From contig JBFWLP010000119.1 in NCBI GenBank assembly GCA_050252075.1, forward strand, positions 1-8,456: 8,456 nucleotides of DNA, given 5' to 3'. The position numbers and the translations under genes were made by a program. The notes beneath the pieces are model-generated. The model had not been told where the DNA came from and searched no databases. It saw only the letters and a program-made list of their open reading frames with translations. Origin of the DNA: JAAYGT01 sp050252075 (lineage in GTDB: Bacteria > Pseudomonadota > Gammaproteobacteria > Burkholderiales > Burkholderiaceae_B). Numbering within the stretch: the stretch's first letter is position 1; each line of letters opens with the position of its first letter. Shown one piece after another: positions 1-5,272 of this stretch.

Positions 1-426
1 CTTGTCGGCAACGACCCGGGGCACAAGCTCGGTCGCGTCGTCGAGCCGCACAATGACGAGCTGGCCGGCTGCCAGCTGATCACGCACCGCCGCCGAGACA
101 TAAATGCGCTCGATCTTCGTTCCGTAGGTGAAGTTGTAGGCAATGTCGCCCTTGCCCTTGCTCTGACTGCTTTGCCGAACCATCTGTACAATCTGGGCAA
201 AGATGGCCTTCTTTCGGGCCTCTGCATCGCGCTTCGCATTCAGCTCACGCACGCGTTCGCGGCCCTTCTTCACGGCTTCTGCGGCGGCAAGCTGGCTTTC
301 ATCCACGCTCTGTACACCCGTAAGGCGCTCGATCTTCTTTAGCTTGCTTTTGTCCTGACCGGCGCGCCTGGCTTTTTTCTGATCGGCCAGCCCGGCCTTC
401 ATCAGTTGCTCTTGCAGTGACACCAT
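1..426 (-). CDS. DUF2058 family protein, partial (C-terminus beyond left edge)
   Basis: The first 142 residues are visible and the frame is still open at base 1. The N-terminus (VSLQEQLMKAGLADQKKA) and the later block GDIAYNFTYGTKIERIYV match the pattern I know for DUF2058 (YaiL-like) proteins: a short SLQEQLLKAGL opening, a long Lys/Arg/Glu-rich, probably helical or coiled-coil stretch (about residues 14-75), then a small beta-rich domain. Family members are about 175-190 residues, so only some 35-45 residues are missing. They are often labelled nucleoprotein or polynucleotide-associated, but no biochemical role is firmly established. The ATG at 426 is preceded by GGGGTGA about 6 bases upstream, a good ribosome binding site, and the family's usual opening begins right there. 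No signal peptide or membrane segment is seen, so a cytoplasmic protein is expected. It is divergent from the gene at 665. Confidence 0.85.
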   Translation of the reverse strand, partial: MVSLQEQLMKAGLADQKKARRAGQDKSKLKKIERLTGVQSVDESQLAAAEAVKKGRERVRELNAKRDAEARKKAIFAQIVQMVRQSSQSKGKGDIAYNFTYGTKIERIYVSAAVRDQLAAGQLVIVRLDDATELVPRVVADK

Positions 427-579
427 GGAAATCACCCCATACGTTGTTTATGCTATTAAAGCCGAAAACCGGCCGTCTCGTTCGCATTGCCACCTGTGAC
501 GGTGCTTTTTTTCCACTTCCCACCCGACGAAAACACATGGGTACGATCAAATTCTGGGCCGACCTGTCGTGATTCATGT

Positions 580-599
580 CGGACTCGAGTGCGGACTCG
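580..599. repeat. short direct repeat CGGACTCG x2 in the divergent gap 427-664
   Basis: CGGACTCG occurs at 580-587 and again at 592-599, giving a 12-base period, about one helical turn. It lies roughly 65-85 bases upstream of the DUF2007 gene, where an activator or repressor could bind, but nothing else supports that. I could not identify a convincing sigma-70 promoter for either gene elsewhere in this 238-bp gap. Confidence 0.25.
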
Positions 600-664
600 T
601 CGCTGAAAAGTATCCAGGCATCAACCCTGACAATCCCGGTTTGCACTTCAGAAGGAAATGAAAC

Positions 665-892
665 ATGGCCATGACACCTATCTATGCGCCACGAACCGAA
701 TCGGAAGCTGCCGTCATCGAATCCATGATGCAGGCCTACGGCATCCACTATTTCATGCAGGGCGGCGCGTTCAGCAGCATGTACCCCGGCCCCGTAAGCA
801 ACGGCCTGAATGCGCAAATGCTGATGGTGGATGAGGACCAGGCTGAACTGGCGCGGCAACTGCTGCACGAGTTCCTGCAGGACGACACCTGA
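665..892 (+). CDS. DUF2007 domain putative signal-transducing protein
   Basis: This 75-residue protein matches the DUF2007 (PF09413) pattern: an opening beta strand (PIYAPRTESEA), a helix that typically reads EAxxIxxxLxxxGI (here EAAVIESMMQAYGIHYFMQG), a variable middle, then a hydrophobic strand and closing helix (AQMLMVDEDQAELARQLLHE). The family is small, cytoplasmic and annotated as putative signal transducing or GlnB-like in fold; the ligand and partner are not known to me. The strong Shine-Dalgarno AGAAGGAA about 8 bases before the ATG at 665 fixes the start. The length is normal for a stand-alone family member. A 73-base gap separates it from the next plus-strand gene, which has its own ribosome binding site, so the two could share a transcript. 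Confidence 0.85.
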   Translation: MAMTPIYAPRTESEAAVIESMMQAYGIHYFMQGGAFSSMYPGPVSNGLNAQMLMVDEDQAELARQLLHEFLQDDT

Positions 893-965
893 CGATCCGG
901 TGGGATGCTCGTGGCCACCCAGGCTGCAGTATGATGACTTCCGGCAAACCGACAGGAGCGCAACC

Positions 966-1169
966 ATGGCGCGCAAGAAGCACGAACTCGACCCCGAAGA
1001 AATCGCCCTGATTGAATGGTGCACGGTGGTGGAAGAACTATTTGTGGCGGCTGGCGTGCCACGACCCGAGGCGCAGCAGTATATCGAAGACGAGGCTGAG
1101 TGGTTCACTGACATGTTTTTTGACGGGATGCCTCCCGAAGACGCCGCCCGCGAGGCCTTGAAGGACTGA
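966..1169 (+). CDS. small acidic protein of unknown function (67 aa)
   Basis: The ATG at 966 is preceded by AGGAG with about 7 bases of spacing, which makes this a credible gene although it is short. The product has 67 residues, 18 of them Asp/Glu against 6 Lys/Arg, and appears mostly helical: a Lys/Arg start (MARKKHEL), an amphipathic helix (PEEIALIEWCTVVEELFVAAG), a second helix with aromatic residues (QQYIEDEAEWFTDMFFDG), and a short end helix (PPEDAAREALKD). There is no signal peptide, membrane segment or cysteine pair. I do not recognise the family. The pattern suggests a small soluble three-helix protein, perhaps an adaptor, but that is speculation. It follows the DUF2007 gene in the same direction and converges on the protease gene, whose stop lies 59 bases away. 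Confidence 0.7.
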   Translation: MARKKHELDPEEIALIEWCTVVEELFVAAGVPRPEAQQYIEDEAEWFTDMFFDGMPPEDAAREALKD

Positions 1170-1198
1170 ACCCCGGCTTGACCAGAATGGAATGATTG

Positions 1199-1231
1199 AC
1201 CGGGGCGTGTCCGGTATAAGCTGCCGGCTTA
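1199..1231. terminator. tandem short hairpins between convergent genes (weak terminator candidate)
   Basis: Two small stems sit side by side: ACCGG/CCGGT (1199-1203 with 1211-1215, 7-base loop) and TAAGC/GCTTA (1217-1221 with 1227-1231, 5-base loop). The second overlaps the protease stop codon. The position between two converging genes fits a bidirectional terminator, but the stems are only 5 bp and no T-run follows on either strand, so this is a weak call. Confidence 0.25.
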
Positions 1232-3676
1232 CCCCCAAAGATCAAGCGGCATGCCGGCAAGCGCGCGGCCTTCCTCAATGCCCCAGCGCAAGTAATGCTC
1301 CAGGGGGTTCAGGCCCGCAGATACCACATCGGGATTCCCCTGCAGGTAGTCGACCGCGTTCATCCAGGCCGCCGGTGAACGCCCCTCGGCCCAGCCTGAA
1401 AGCATAAAGTGCTGGAAGCCCGAATGCAGTGCGCCTTGCTCGACGGCCAGCGCAACGTCGACATACTGCTGCAGGTACCACGCCTCATTGAACAAGGCAT
1501 TGGGGTCACGGCCTTCCCGGGCACCCCACTGTGAATAATGCGCGTAGGCGCTGGCCACCCGGCCATCTGCCACGGCGGCCGCTACATCGGGGTTCCAGGA
1601 CAGGTAGCCAGTCTCGTCGAACAGGCGGTCGTTCAGCAGCACGGGCCGGTTCAGCAGCAGCACCTGGTCGTCAAAACGCAATACCTCGGTGTTGACGACA
1701 CGATCGGTGCCACCAGCAGACAGGCCCAGACTCATAATTTCTGCGCCCTCGGACGTATGGCTGATACGGTAGGCATCATACTCCCCGACCAGACGCAGGA
1801 CATCCACGCCGGCCCCGCCATCCACCACATTATTGCCCCGTCCGGCCAGCAGCACATTACTGTGGGCATTACCCGCCAGCATGTCGTCGCCATCGCCGCT
1901 GTACAGGTGCCGCATGGTACCGGGATCGGCAAAGGTGACTGCCGTACCGCCGATGCTGCCCTCGCCGGTCGCCAGGTTCAGTACGGTGTTGGCAGTAACA
2001 GCGGCGGCGTTAAGGGTAGTGCCATCGGTGCTGGTAATGACCGTGCGGTCGCCCTGTGTGGCAGAAAAACGGGCGAAATCATCCGTGAAAATTTGCTGCC
2101 GCCCAGCCCCGGAAGTTTCTGGCGTGTGGGCACGAATTGTCCAGTCGAGCAACTGCACGGTGTCCCCGTCGCCGGCATTGGACACTCGCAGAGTCCACTC
2201 ACCGGCCAGGCTCTCGCCCCAATTGCGAACAGACATCAGCGACACCTGAAGGTTATCGGGCAGGGGGTCTGTGTCGGGAACTTGCGGCGGCGTGTCGATG
2301 AGCCGGCTGACAGTTCCGGACGGGGAAATGAGGTCAAGCGTGATGGCACCCAGAGCGCCGGTCTGAAGGTGGACATCAACAAGAACATGCTCGATGCGTG
2401 CGTCGTCAGCGAAGAAGGCCCGGGCTTCGGCTATGCTGCCGGCCGCTGCCGCGAGGCTGGCATCTGCCACCTGCCCCTGCAGCACACGCAGGTTGCCCGC
2501 TGTGCTCTGCTGCGTCCAGACTTCTGCCAGACGCACGGCCGCCAAGGCATCCACGTGACCGAAACCAAAATCGTCACTGGTGAAAAGCGCCCCGCCATTC
2601 CAGTCCCGCGACCCGTTATAGAGCGCCTTGTAGGACTGATCGAGGAATGTCGCTCGTTTGGACGAATACACCAGAATTTCCTGGACGTCGCGGTAGCCCA
2701 GCTGCGGGTTGGCCTGTAGCATCAGCGTCACCACGCCGGCGGCAATGGGGCTGGCCGAGGATGTGCCGTTGAAGAACGATTCCGCTGTATTGTTGTAGTC
2801 GCCCGCCGCACCCGGCAAGGTGTTGTAGCCCTCGGAACCCGAGCGGTCGGTGGTGACAATGGATCGCGGGTCGGAGCCCGGCGCCGTGACCAACACGGAG
2901 GCACCCGGAGTGGAGTACCCGGTGAGTTCGCCGCGCTGACTGCTGGCGGCTACGGCGATGGCCCACGGCAAGGCCGTTGTGGGCGCATCGTTGCTGTTCA
3001 GATGGTCTTCGCGGCCATTGCCCGCCGAGAACAGGATGACCGTGCCGAGCCCGTCACGACCCTGTTCGACCACCTGTTGAGCCACGTCGTCGTAGCGATG
3101 GCCCAGATCCCGCACGGAAAACGAGGTCAGGGAAGGTGTCCAGCTGTTGTTCCAGACATCTACGCCGCTTTCCAGAATCTTGTTTGCTGTAAGTTCGAAG
3201 GCGAGGAATATGTCAATGTCGCTCACCGACGCATCAAAAGGGTTGCGGTAGGAAACAAACTCGGCATCCCAGGCCACACCCACACCGCCATTGCCATTAT
3301 GTGCTGAGGCTGCAATCAGGCCGGACACCGGCGTGCCATGATTATCATCCTGCGACCGGGGCATGCCTCCCGGCTCGTTAAGGATGACATCCCACGACAG
3401 GTCAGTACGATAGTTCTGCTGCAGATCGGGGTGGTTCGGGTCGGCCCCCTGGTCGAGCACGCCCACCAGCACACCCCGGCCGGTGTAATCGGGCCACACA
3501 CGCACCACATTGATGTCAAAACCGGCGATGCTGTCAGGCACCACACCCGTGTTCAACAGGTGCCACTGCAGGAAAAAGAGAGGGTCGGATGGCAGGACCT
3601 GGCGGGGAATGGTGTTCATGGGTTGACTCATAACAAAGGCCGGAGGGATGGTCTCTTGTGTTTCTGACACTTTCAT
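1229..3676 (-). CDS. S8 (kexin/subtilisin-like) serine protease with P-domain, RTX-like repeats and C-terminal YL/NPDV repeats
   Basis: Numbered from the ATG at 3676 (815 aa). Residues about 25-380 form a kexin-type S8 domain: PLFFLQWHLLNTG opens it, Asp75 lies in GVLVGVLDQGADPNHPDL, His113 in DNHGTPVSG, the oxyanion-hole Asn220 in SAGNG, and Ser306 in NGTSSASP; NNSW (176-179) is also typical. Residues about 427-515 are a proprotein-convertase P-domain (DLISPSGTVSRLID; GEWTLRVSN). Residues about 593-627 hold degenerate glycine/aspartate RTX-like nonapeptides (SGDGDD, DGGAGVDVL). Residues 686-804 are three repeats spaced 43 residues apart. There is no N-terminal Sec signal, so type I secretion through a C-terminal signal is the likely route; no exporter is in the window. 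A GTG at 3685 is an alternative start; an in-frame TGA at 3704-3706 bars anything longer. Neither start has a well-placed Shine-Dalgarno, GGGGAGGG lying over 20 bases upstream. All catalytic residues are intact. Confidence 0.92.
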   Translation of the reverse strand: MKVSETQETIPPAFVMSQPMNTIPRQVLPSDPLFFLQWHLLNTGVVPDSIAGFDINVVRVWPDYTGRGVLVGVLDQGADPNHPDLQQNYRTDLSWDVILNEPGGMPRSQDDNHGTPVSGLIAASAHNGNGGVGVAWDAEFVSYRNPFDASVSDIDIFLAFELTANKILESGVDVWNNSWTPSLTSFSVRDLGHRYDDVAQQVVEQGRDGLGTVILFSAGNGREDHLNSNDAPTTALPWAIAVAASSQRGELTGYSTPGASVLVTAPGSDPRSIVTTDRSGSEGYNTLPGAAGDYNNTAESFFNGTSSASPIAAGVVTLMLQANPQLGYRDVQEILVYSSKRATFLDQSYKALYNGSRDWNGGALFTSDDFGFGHVDALAAVRLAEVWTQQSTAGNLRVLQGQVADASLAAAAGSIAEARAFFADDARIEHVLVDVHLQTGALGAITLDLISPSGTVSRLIDTPPQVPDTDPLPDNLQVSLMSVRNWGESLAGEWTLRVSNAGDGDTVQLLDWTIRAHTPETSGAGRQQIFTDDFARFSATQGDRTVITSTDGTTLNAAAVTANTVLNLATGEGSIGGTAVTFADPGTMRHLYSGDGDDMLAGNAHSNVLLAGRGNNVVDGGAGVDVLRLVGEYDAYRISHTSEGAEIMSLGLSAGGTDRVVNTEVLRFDDQVLLLNRPVLLNDRLFDETGYLSWNPDVAAAVADGRVASAYAHYSQWGAREGRDPNALFNEAWYLQQYVDVALAVEQGALHSGFQHFMLSGWAEGRSPAAWMNAVDYLQGNPDVVSAGLNPLEHYLRWGIEEGRALAGMPLDLWG
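1265..1621 (-). repeat. three in-frame protein repeats (43-residue period) at the protease C-terminus
   Basis: The pattern F-[DN]-x3-YL-x2-NPDV ... HY-x2-WG-x2-EGR-x-P occurs three times, starting at residues 686 (FDETGYLSWNPDV), 729 (FNEAWYLQQYVDV) and 772 (MNAVDYLQGNPDV) of the 815-aa protein. The first two are full length with HY/HF and EGR at matching places; the third is about five residues shorter between NPDV and HY. I have seen similar YLxxNPDV...EGR repeats in large RTX-type secreted proteins, where they sit near the C-terminus. Their function is not known to me; a role in secretion or surface binding is a guess. At DNA level the copies have diverged. Confidence 0.75.
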
Positions 3677-3732
3677 GAATACCACTGACGATGGGCCGGC
3701 GACTCACCCTCCCCTGCAGAAACGATATAGCC

Positions 3733-3761
3733 ATTGTAGGAAGCCCAACCCGAAGCCTCAA
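3733..3761 (-). promoter_or_regulatory. candidate sigma-70 promoter for the S8 protease gene
   Basis: On the minus strand TTGAGG (complement of 3756-3761) is followed after exactly 17 bases by TACAAT (complement of 3733-3738). That is 4/6 and 5/6 against consensus with ideal spacing. The predicted start near 3726 would leave a leader of about 50 bases before the ATG at 3676, containing the purine-rich GGGGAGGG at 3707-3714. Its -35 box overlaps the last codons of the flavin reductase gene, so the protease could be expressed independently of it. Confidence 0.45.
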
Positions 3762-3762
3762 G

Positions 3763-4269
3763 TCATGCCGCTTTTTTTTCCTTGATCGGCTCGCACCCCT
3801 GCAACCTATAGGTACAGGAATTGAAATGCACCATGGGGTTCGCGGAGTTCACATGGGCCTGGCGAATTTTTCCCACAATCATGCGGTGGGTGCCCAGCAC
3901 TTCCGTGTTCACGATGTCGCATTCGATGCTGGCCAGGGCATCGGCCAGTACCGGCAAACCCAGCCGGCCTTGTATCCAGTTGCCGCGCTTGAAGCGATCG
4001 GGGCCTTGTTGCTCGCCCAGAAACGCCGACATAACGGCACTGTGCTCATCGCTGAGAATATTGGCCACGAAACGGCCATTGGCAAGCAACGGAGCCGCCA
4101 TGGACGAGGTGACATTCACGAAGAAGCCCACCAGCGGAGGATCGGCCGAGATCGATGTAAGGCTGGACACGATCATGCCGGCTACGTCGTCGCCGGCACC
4201 GGTTGTAATGGCGCTGACACCGGCGGGCAGGGAACGCATGGCCGCCTTGAATTCGTCTTGTGACACCAC
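3763..4269 (-). CDS. flavin reductase family protein (FMN/FAD-binding split barrel)
   Basis: The product matches the short-chain flavin reductase family (PF01613, HpaC-like), which reduces FMN or FAD with NAD(P)H and passes the free reduced flavin to a partner monooxygenase. Numbered from GTG 4269 (168 aa): FKAAMRSLPAGVSAITTG near the start is the typical FrxxMsxlpxgVxvvTt opening, MIVSSLTSISADPPLVGFFV is the flavin-contacting strand-loop segment, FVANILSDEH is the usual FxvNxL block, and GTHRMIVGKI the usual GdHxixxGxV block. The length is normal. The frame stays open to a GTG at 4401, but those extra 44 residues do not resemble the family and no ribosome binding site precedes that GTG, so I start at 4269 (the adjacent GTG at 4266 is equally possible, also with a weak site). 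No monooxygenase is in the window, so the partner is unknown. An A8 run lies just before the stop. Confidence 0.85.
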   Translation of the reverse strand: MVSQDEFKAAMRSLPAGVSAITTGAGDDVAGMIVSSLTSISADPPLVGFFVNVTSSMAAPLLANGRFVANILSDEHSAVMSAFLGEQQGPDRFKRGNWIQGRLGLPVLADALASIECDIVNTEVLGTHRMIVGKIRQAHVNSANPMVHFNSCTYRLQGCEPIKEKKAA

Positions 4270-4427
4270 CTGATCCGCTTCGCAGTGGGTAAGGTGGGCG
4301 CGCACAGCAACGCCCGCCTTCAAATTGACATCGAACACCCCGGCCTGAAAATCGACGACAAATCGCCTGGAATATCTGAAGAAACCATGTAAACACAACA
4401 CCCTGAACAGATCGCTGAAGGCTAGTC

Positions 4428-4456
4428 ATTCTAGGTGAGATCGGGGTCAGAGTAAA
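4428..4456 (-). promoter_or_regulatory. candidate promoter with its -35 box inside a repeat
   Basis: On the minus strand TTTACT (complement of 4451-4456, part of the palindromic repeat) is followed after 17 bases by TAGAAT (complement of 4428-4433). This could drive the flavin reductase gene, giving a leader of about 150 bases to the GTG at 4269. Matches are moderate (4/6 and 5/6), so confidence is low. Confidence 0.25.
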
Positions 4457-4473
4457 ACGGTTGCTCTGACCCC
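4443..4473. repeat. palindromic repeat copy A (GGGGTCAGAG / CTCTGACCCC)
   Basis: GGGGTCAGAG at 4443-4452 is the exact inverse of CTCTGACCCC at 4464-4473, with the 11-base spacer TAAAACGGTTG whose ends extend the stem by a wobble and two A-T pairs. It lies 15 bases downstream of the RraA-like gene's stop. The 14-mers GGGGTCAGAGTAAA and TTGCTCTGACCCCA recur exactly in copy B at 5213-5268, so this is a dispersed REP-like element rather than a one-off hairpin. In RNA it would fold strongly and might end or stabilise the upstream transcript. Confidence 0.85.
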
Positions 4474-4488
4474 ACTGCAACGCTCCGA

Positions 4489-5184
4489 TTACGTTCCGGA
4501 TGCTGGTTTGGTGTGGTTCATATGGCATCCCAGTGCGTTCAGGCGTGCATTGACCCACGAGGTATCATGGCTCCCCGCACGAATGGCGGCGATGACTTTT
4601 TCTTCTTCAGCATGTTTTTCGACGGCACGCTGGTAAACGGCGGGCACCAGTGAAAACGGTACCGCCAGCACGCCGTCCGGATCCCCCACCACCAGATCGC
4701 CCGGCTCAATTGGCATTCCATTCAGGGAAATGGGAACGTTGATCTCGCCCGGGCCGTCTTTATAGGGCCCGCGATGTGTGACACCAGCAGCAAACACCGG
4801 AAAGCTGCCGCGACGGATTTCGGCGGAATCGCGGATCGCGCCGTTGATAACCATGCCGGCAACCCCACGGCTTTGCGCGTAAGCAACCATGATCTCACCG
4901 ATAATGGCATTGGTCAGATCGCCGCCCGCATCCACAACAATGACATCGCCGGGCTCGGCCATGTCCAGCGCTTTGTGCACCATCAGATTATCCCCCGGAC
5001 GACAGCGCACCGTGAGCGCGGCGCCGGCCATCGGCGCGCCGTCGTGCATGGGCCGAAGGACATGACCACCCGCAAACAACCGCGACATGACATCACTGAT
5101 ATTCGCCACCGGCAACCGTTTGAACTGCTTCACAACCGCTGCATCAACCGACCGGCAACGCTCATTGACTTGAAAACCAATCAT
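4489..5184 (-). CDS. RraA-like / 4-hydroxy-4-methyl-2-oxoglutarate aldolase family protein
   Basis: The 231-residue product matches the RraA-like family that includes HMG/CHA aldolases, class II metal-dependent enzymes that cleave 4-hydroxy-4-methyl-2-oxoglutarate or 4-carboxy-4-hydroxy-2-oxoadipate to pyruvate plus pyruvate or oxaloacetate, late in gallate and protocatechuate 4,5-cleavage. Visible hallmarks are ANISDVMSR (27-35), the substrate/metal loop RPGDNLMVHKAL (62-73), VIVVDAGGDLTNAIIGE (81-97), and GVAGMVINGAIRD with Arg118-Asp119, the pair that in characterised aldolases binds substrate and Mg2+. NVPISLNG, PGDLVVGDPDGVLAVP and the closing Glu/Lys helix are also typical. The length is usual for the aldolase group rather than the shorter RNase E inhibitor RraA, so an enzyme is more likely. 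ATG 5184 has GGGG about 8 bases upstream. It is flanked on both sides by the same palindromic repeat. Substrate cannot be told from sequence, and many family members have unknown substrates. Confidence 0.85.
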   Translation of the reverse strand: MIGFQVNERCRSVDAAVVKQFKRLPVANISDVMSRLFAGGHVLRPMHDGAPMAGAALTVRCRPGDNLMVHKALDMAEPGDVIVVDAGGDLTNAIIGEIMVAYAQSRGVAGMVINGAIRDSAEIRRGSFPVFAAGVTHRGPYKDGPGEINVPISLNGMPIEPGDLVVGDPDGVLAVPFSLVPAVYQRAVEKHAEEEKVIAAIRAGSHDTSWVNARLNALGCHMNHTKPASGT

Positions 5185-5212
5185 TCAAATATCCCCGAGT
5201 TTTTAGTCGCTT

Positions 5213-5268
5213 CAAGATTGGGGTCAGAGTAAATTTTTACTCTGACCCCAATCTTGCTCTGACCCCAA
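5213..5268. repeat. palindromic repeat copy B, three half-elements
   Basis: Bases 5213-5233 are an exact 21-bp inverse of 5236-5256, with only TT between them, giving a nearly uninterrupted 44-bp palindrome. A third half-element (CTCTGACCCCAA at 5257-5268) repeats 5240-5251 directly, with a 17-base period. The element fills the gap between the RraA-like start (5184) and the cyclase stop (5273-5275). Copy A matches the first and third half-elements of this copy, as if the middle half had been lost. REP-type elements with such palindromes are usually moved by RAYT (TnpA_REP) transposases; none is in the window. It may also work as a terminator for the cyclase transcript. Confidence 0.9.
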
Positions 5269-5272
5269 ATTT

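Noticed and set aside
481..520. Hairpin CACC-N6-GGTG followed by a T7 run as an intrinsic terminator
   Set aside because: The stem is only four pairs, and no plus-strand gene ends upstream of it, so there is no transcript for it to end.
299..1114. A 271-codon minus-strand open frame spanning the small plus-strand genes
   Set aside because: It overlaps three better supported genes, has no family resemblance and consists largely of compositional Ser, Gly and Arg residues; the DUF2007 and DUF2058 matches explain the DNA.
1538..2719. A long plus-strand open frame (393 codons) opposite the protease gene
   Set aside because: It runs antisense to a gene with an intact catalytic triad and clear domains; its predicted protein is low in recognisable motifs, rich in His/Gly/Ala/Val, and has no ribosome binding site, as expected of a high-GC shadow frame.
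3691..4273. Plus-strand open frames opposite the flavin reductase
   Set aside because: Antisense to a gene with family motifs in the correct order; no plausible start signals or homology pattern.
4270..4401. N-terminal extension of the flavin reductase to GTG 4401
   Set aside because: The 44 extra residues do not resemble the family and no ribosome binding site precedes the GTG, so a start at 4269 or 4266 is preferred; not fully excluded.
4443..5268. The repeats as ends of an insertion sequence or as a composite transposon
   Set aside because: No transposase gene lies between them, the two copies are in direct rather than terminal inverted arrangement, and no target duplication is visible; REP-like dispersed elements fit better.
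5213..5268. CRISPR array or tandem repeat locus
   Set aside because: Only three half-elements with inverted symmetry and no regular spacers; not a CRISPR pattern.
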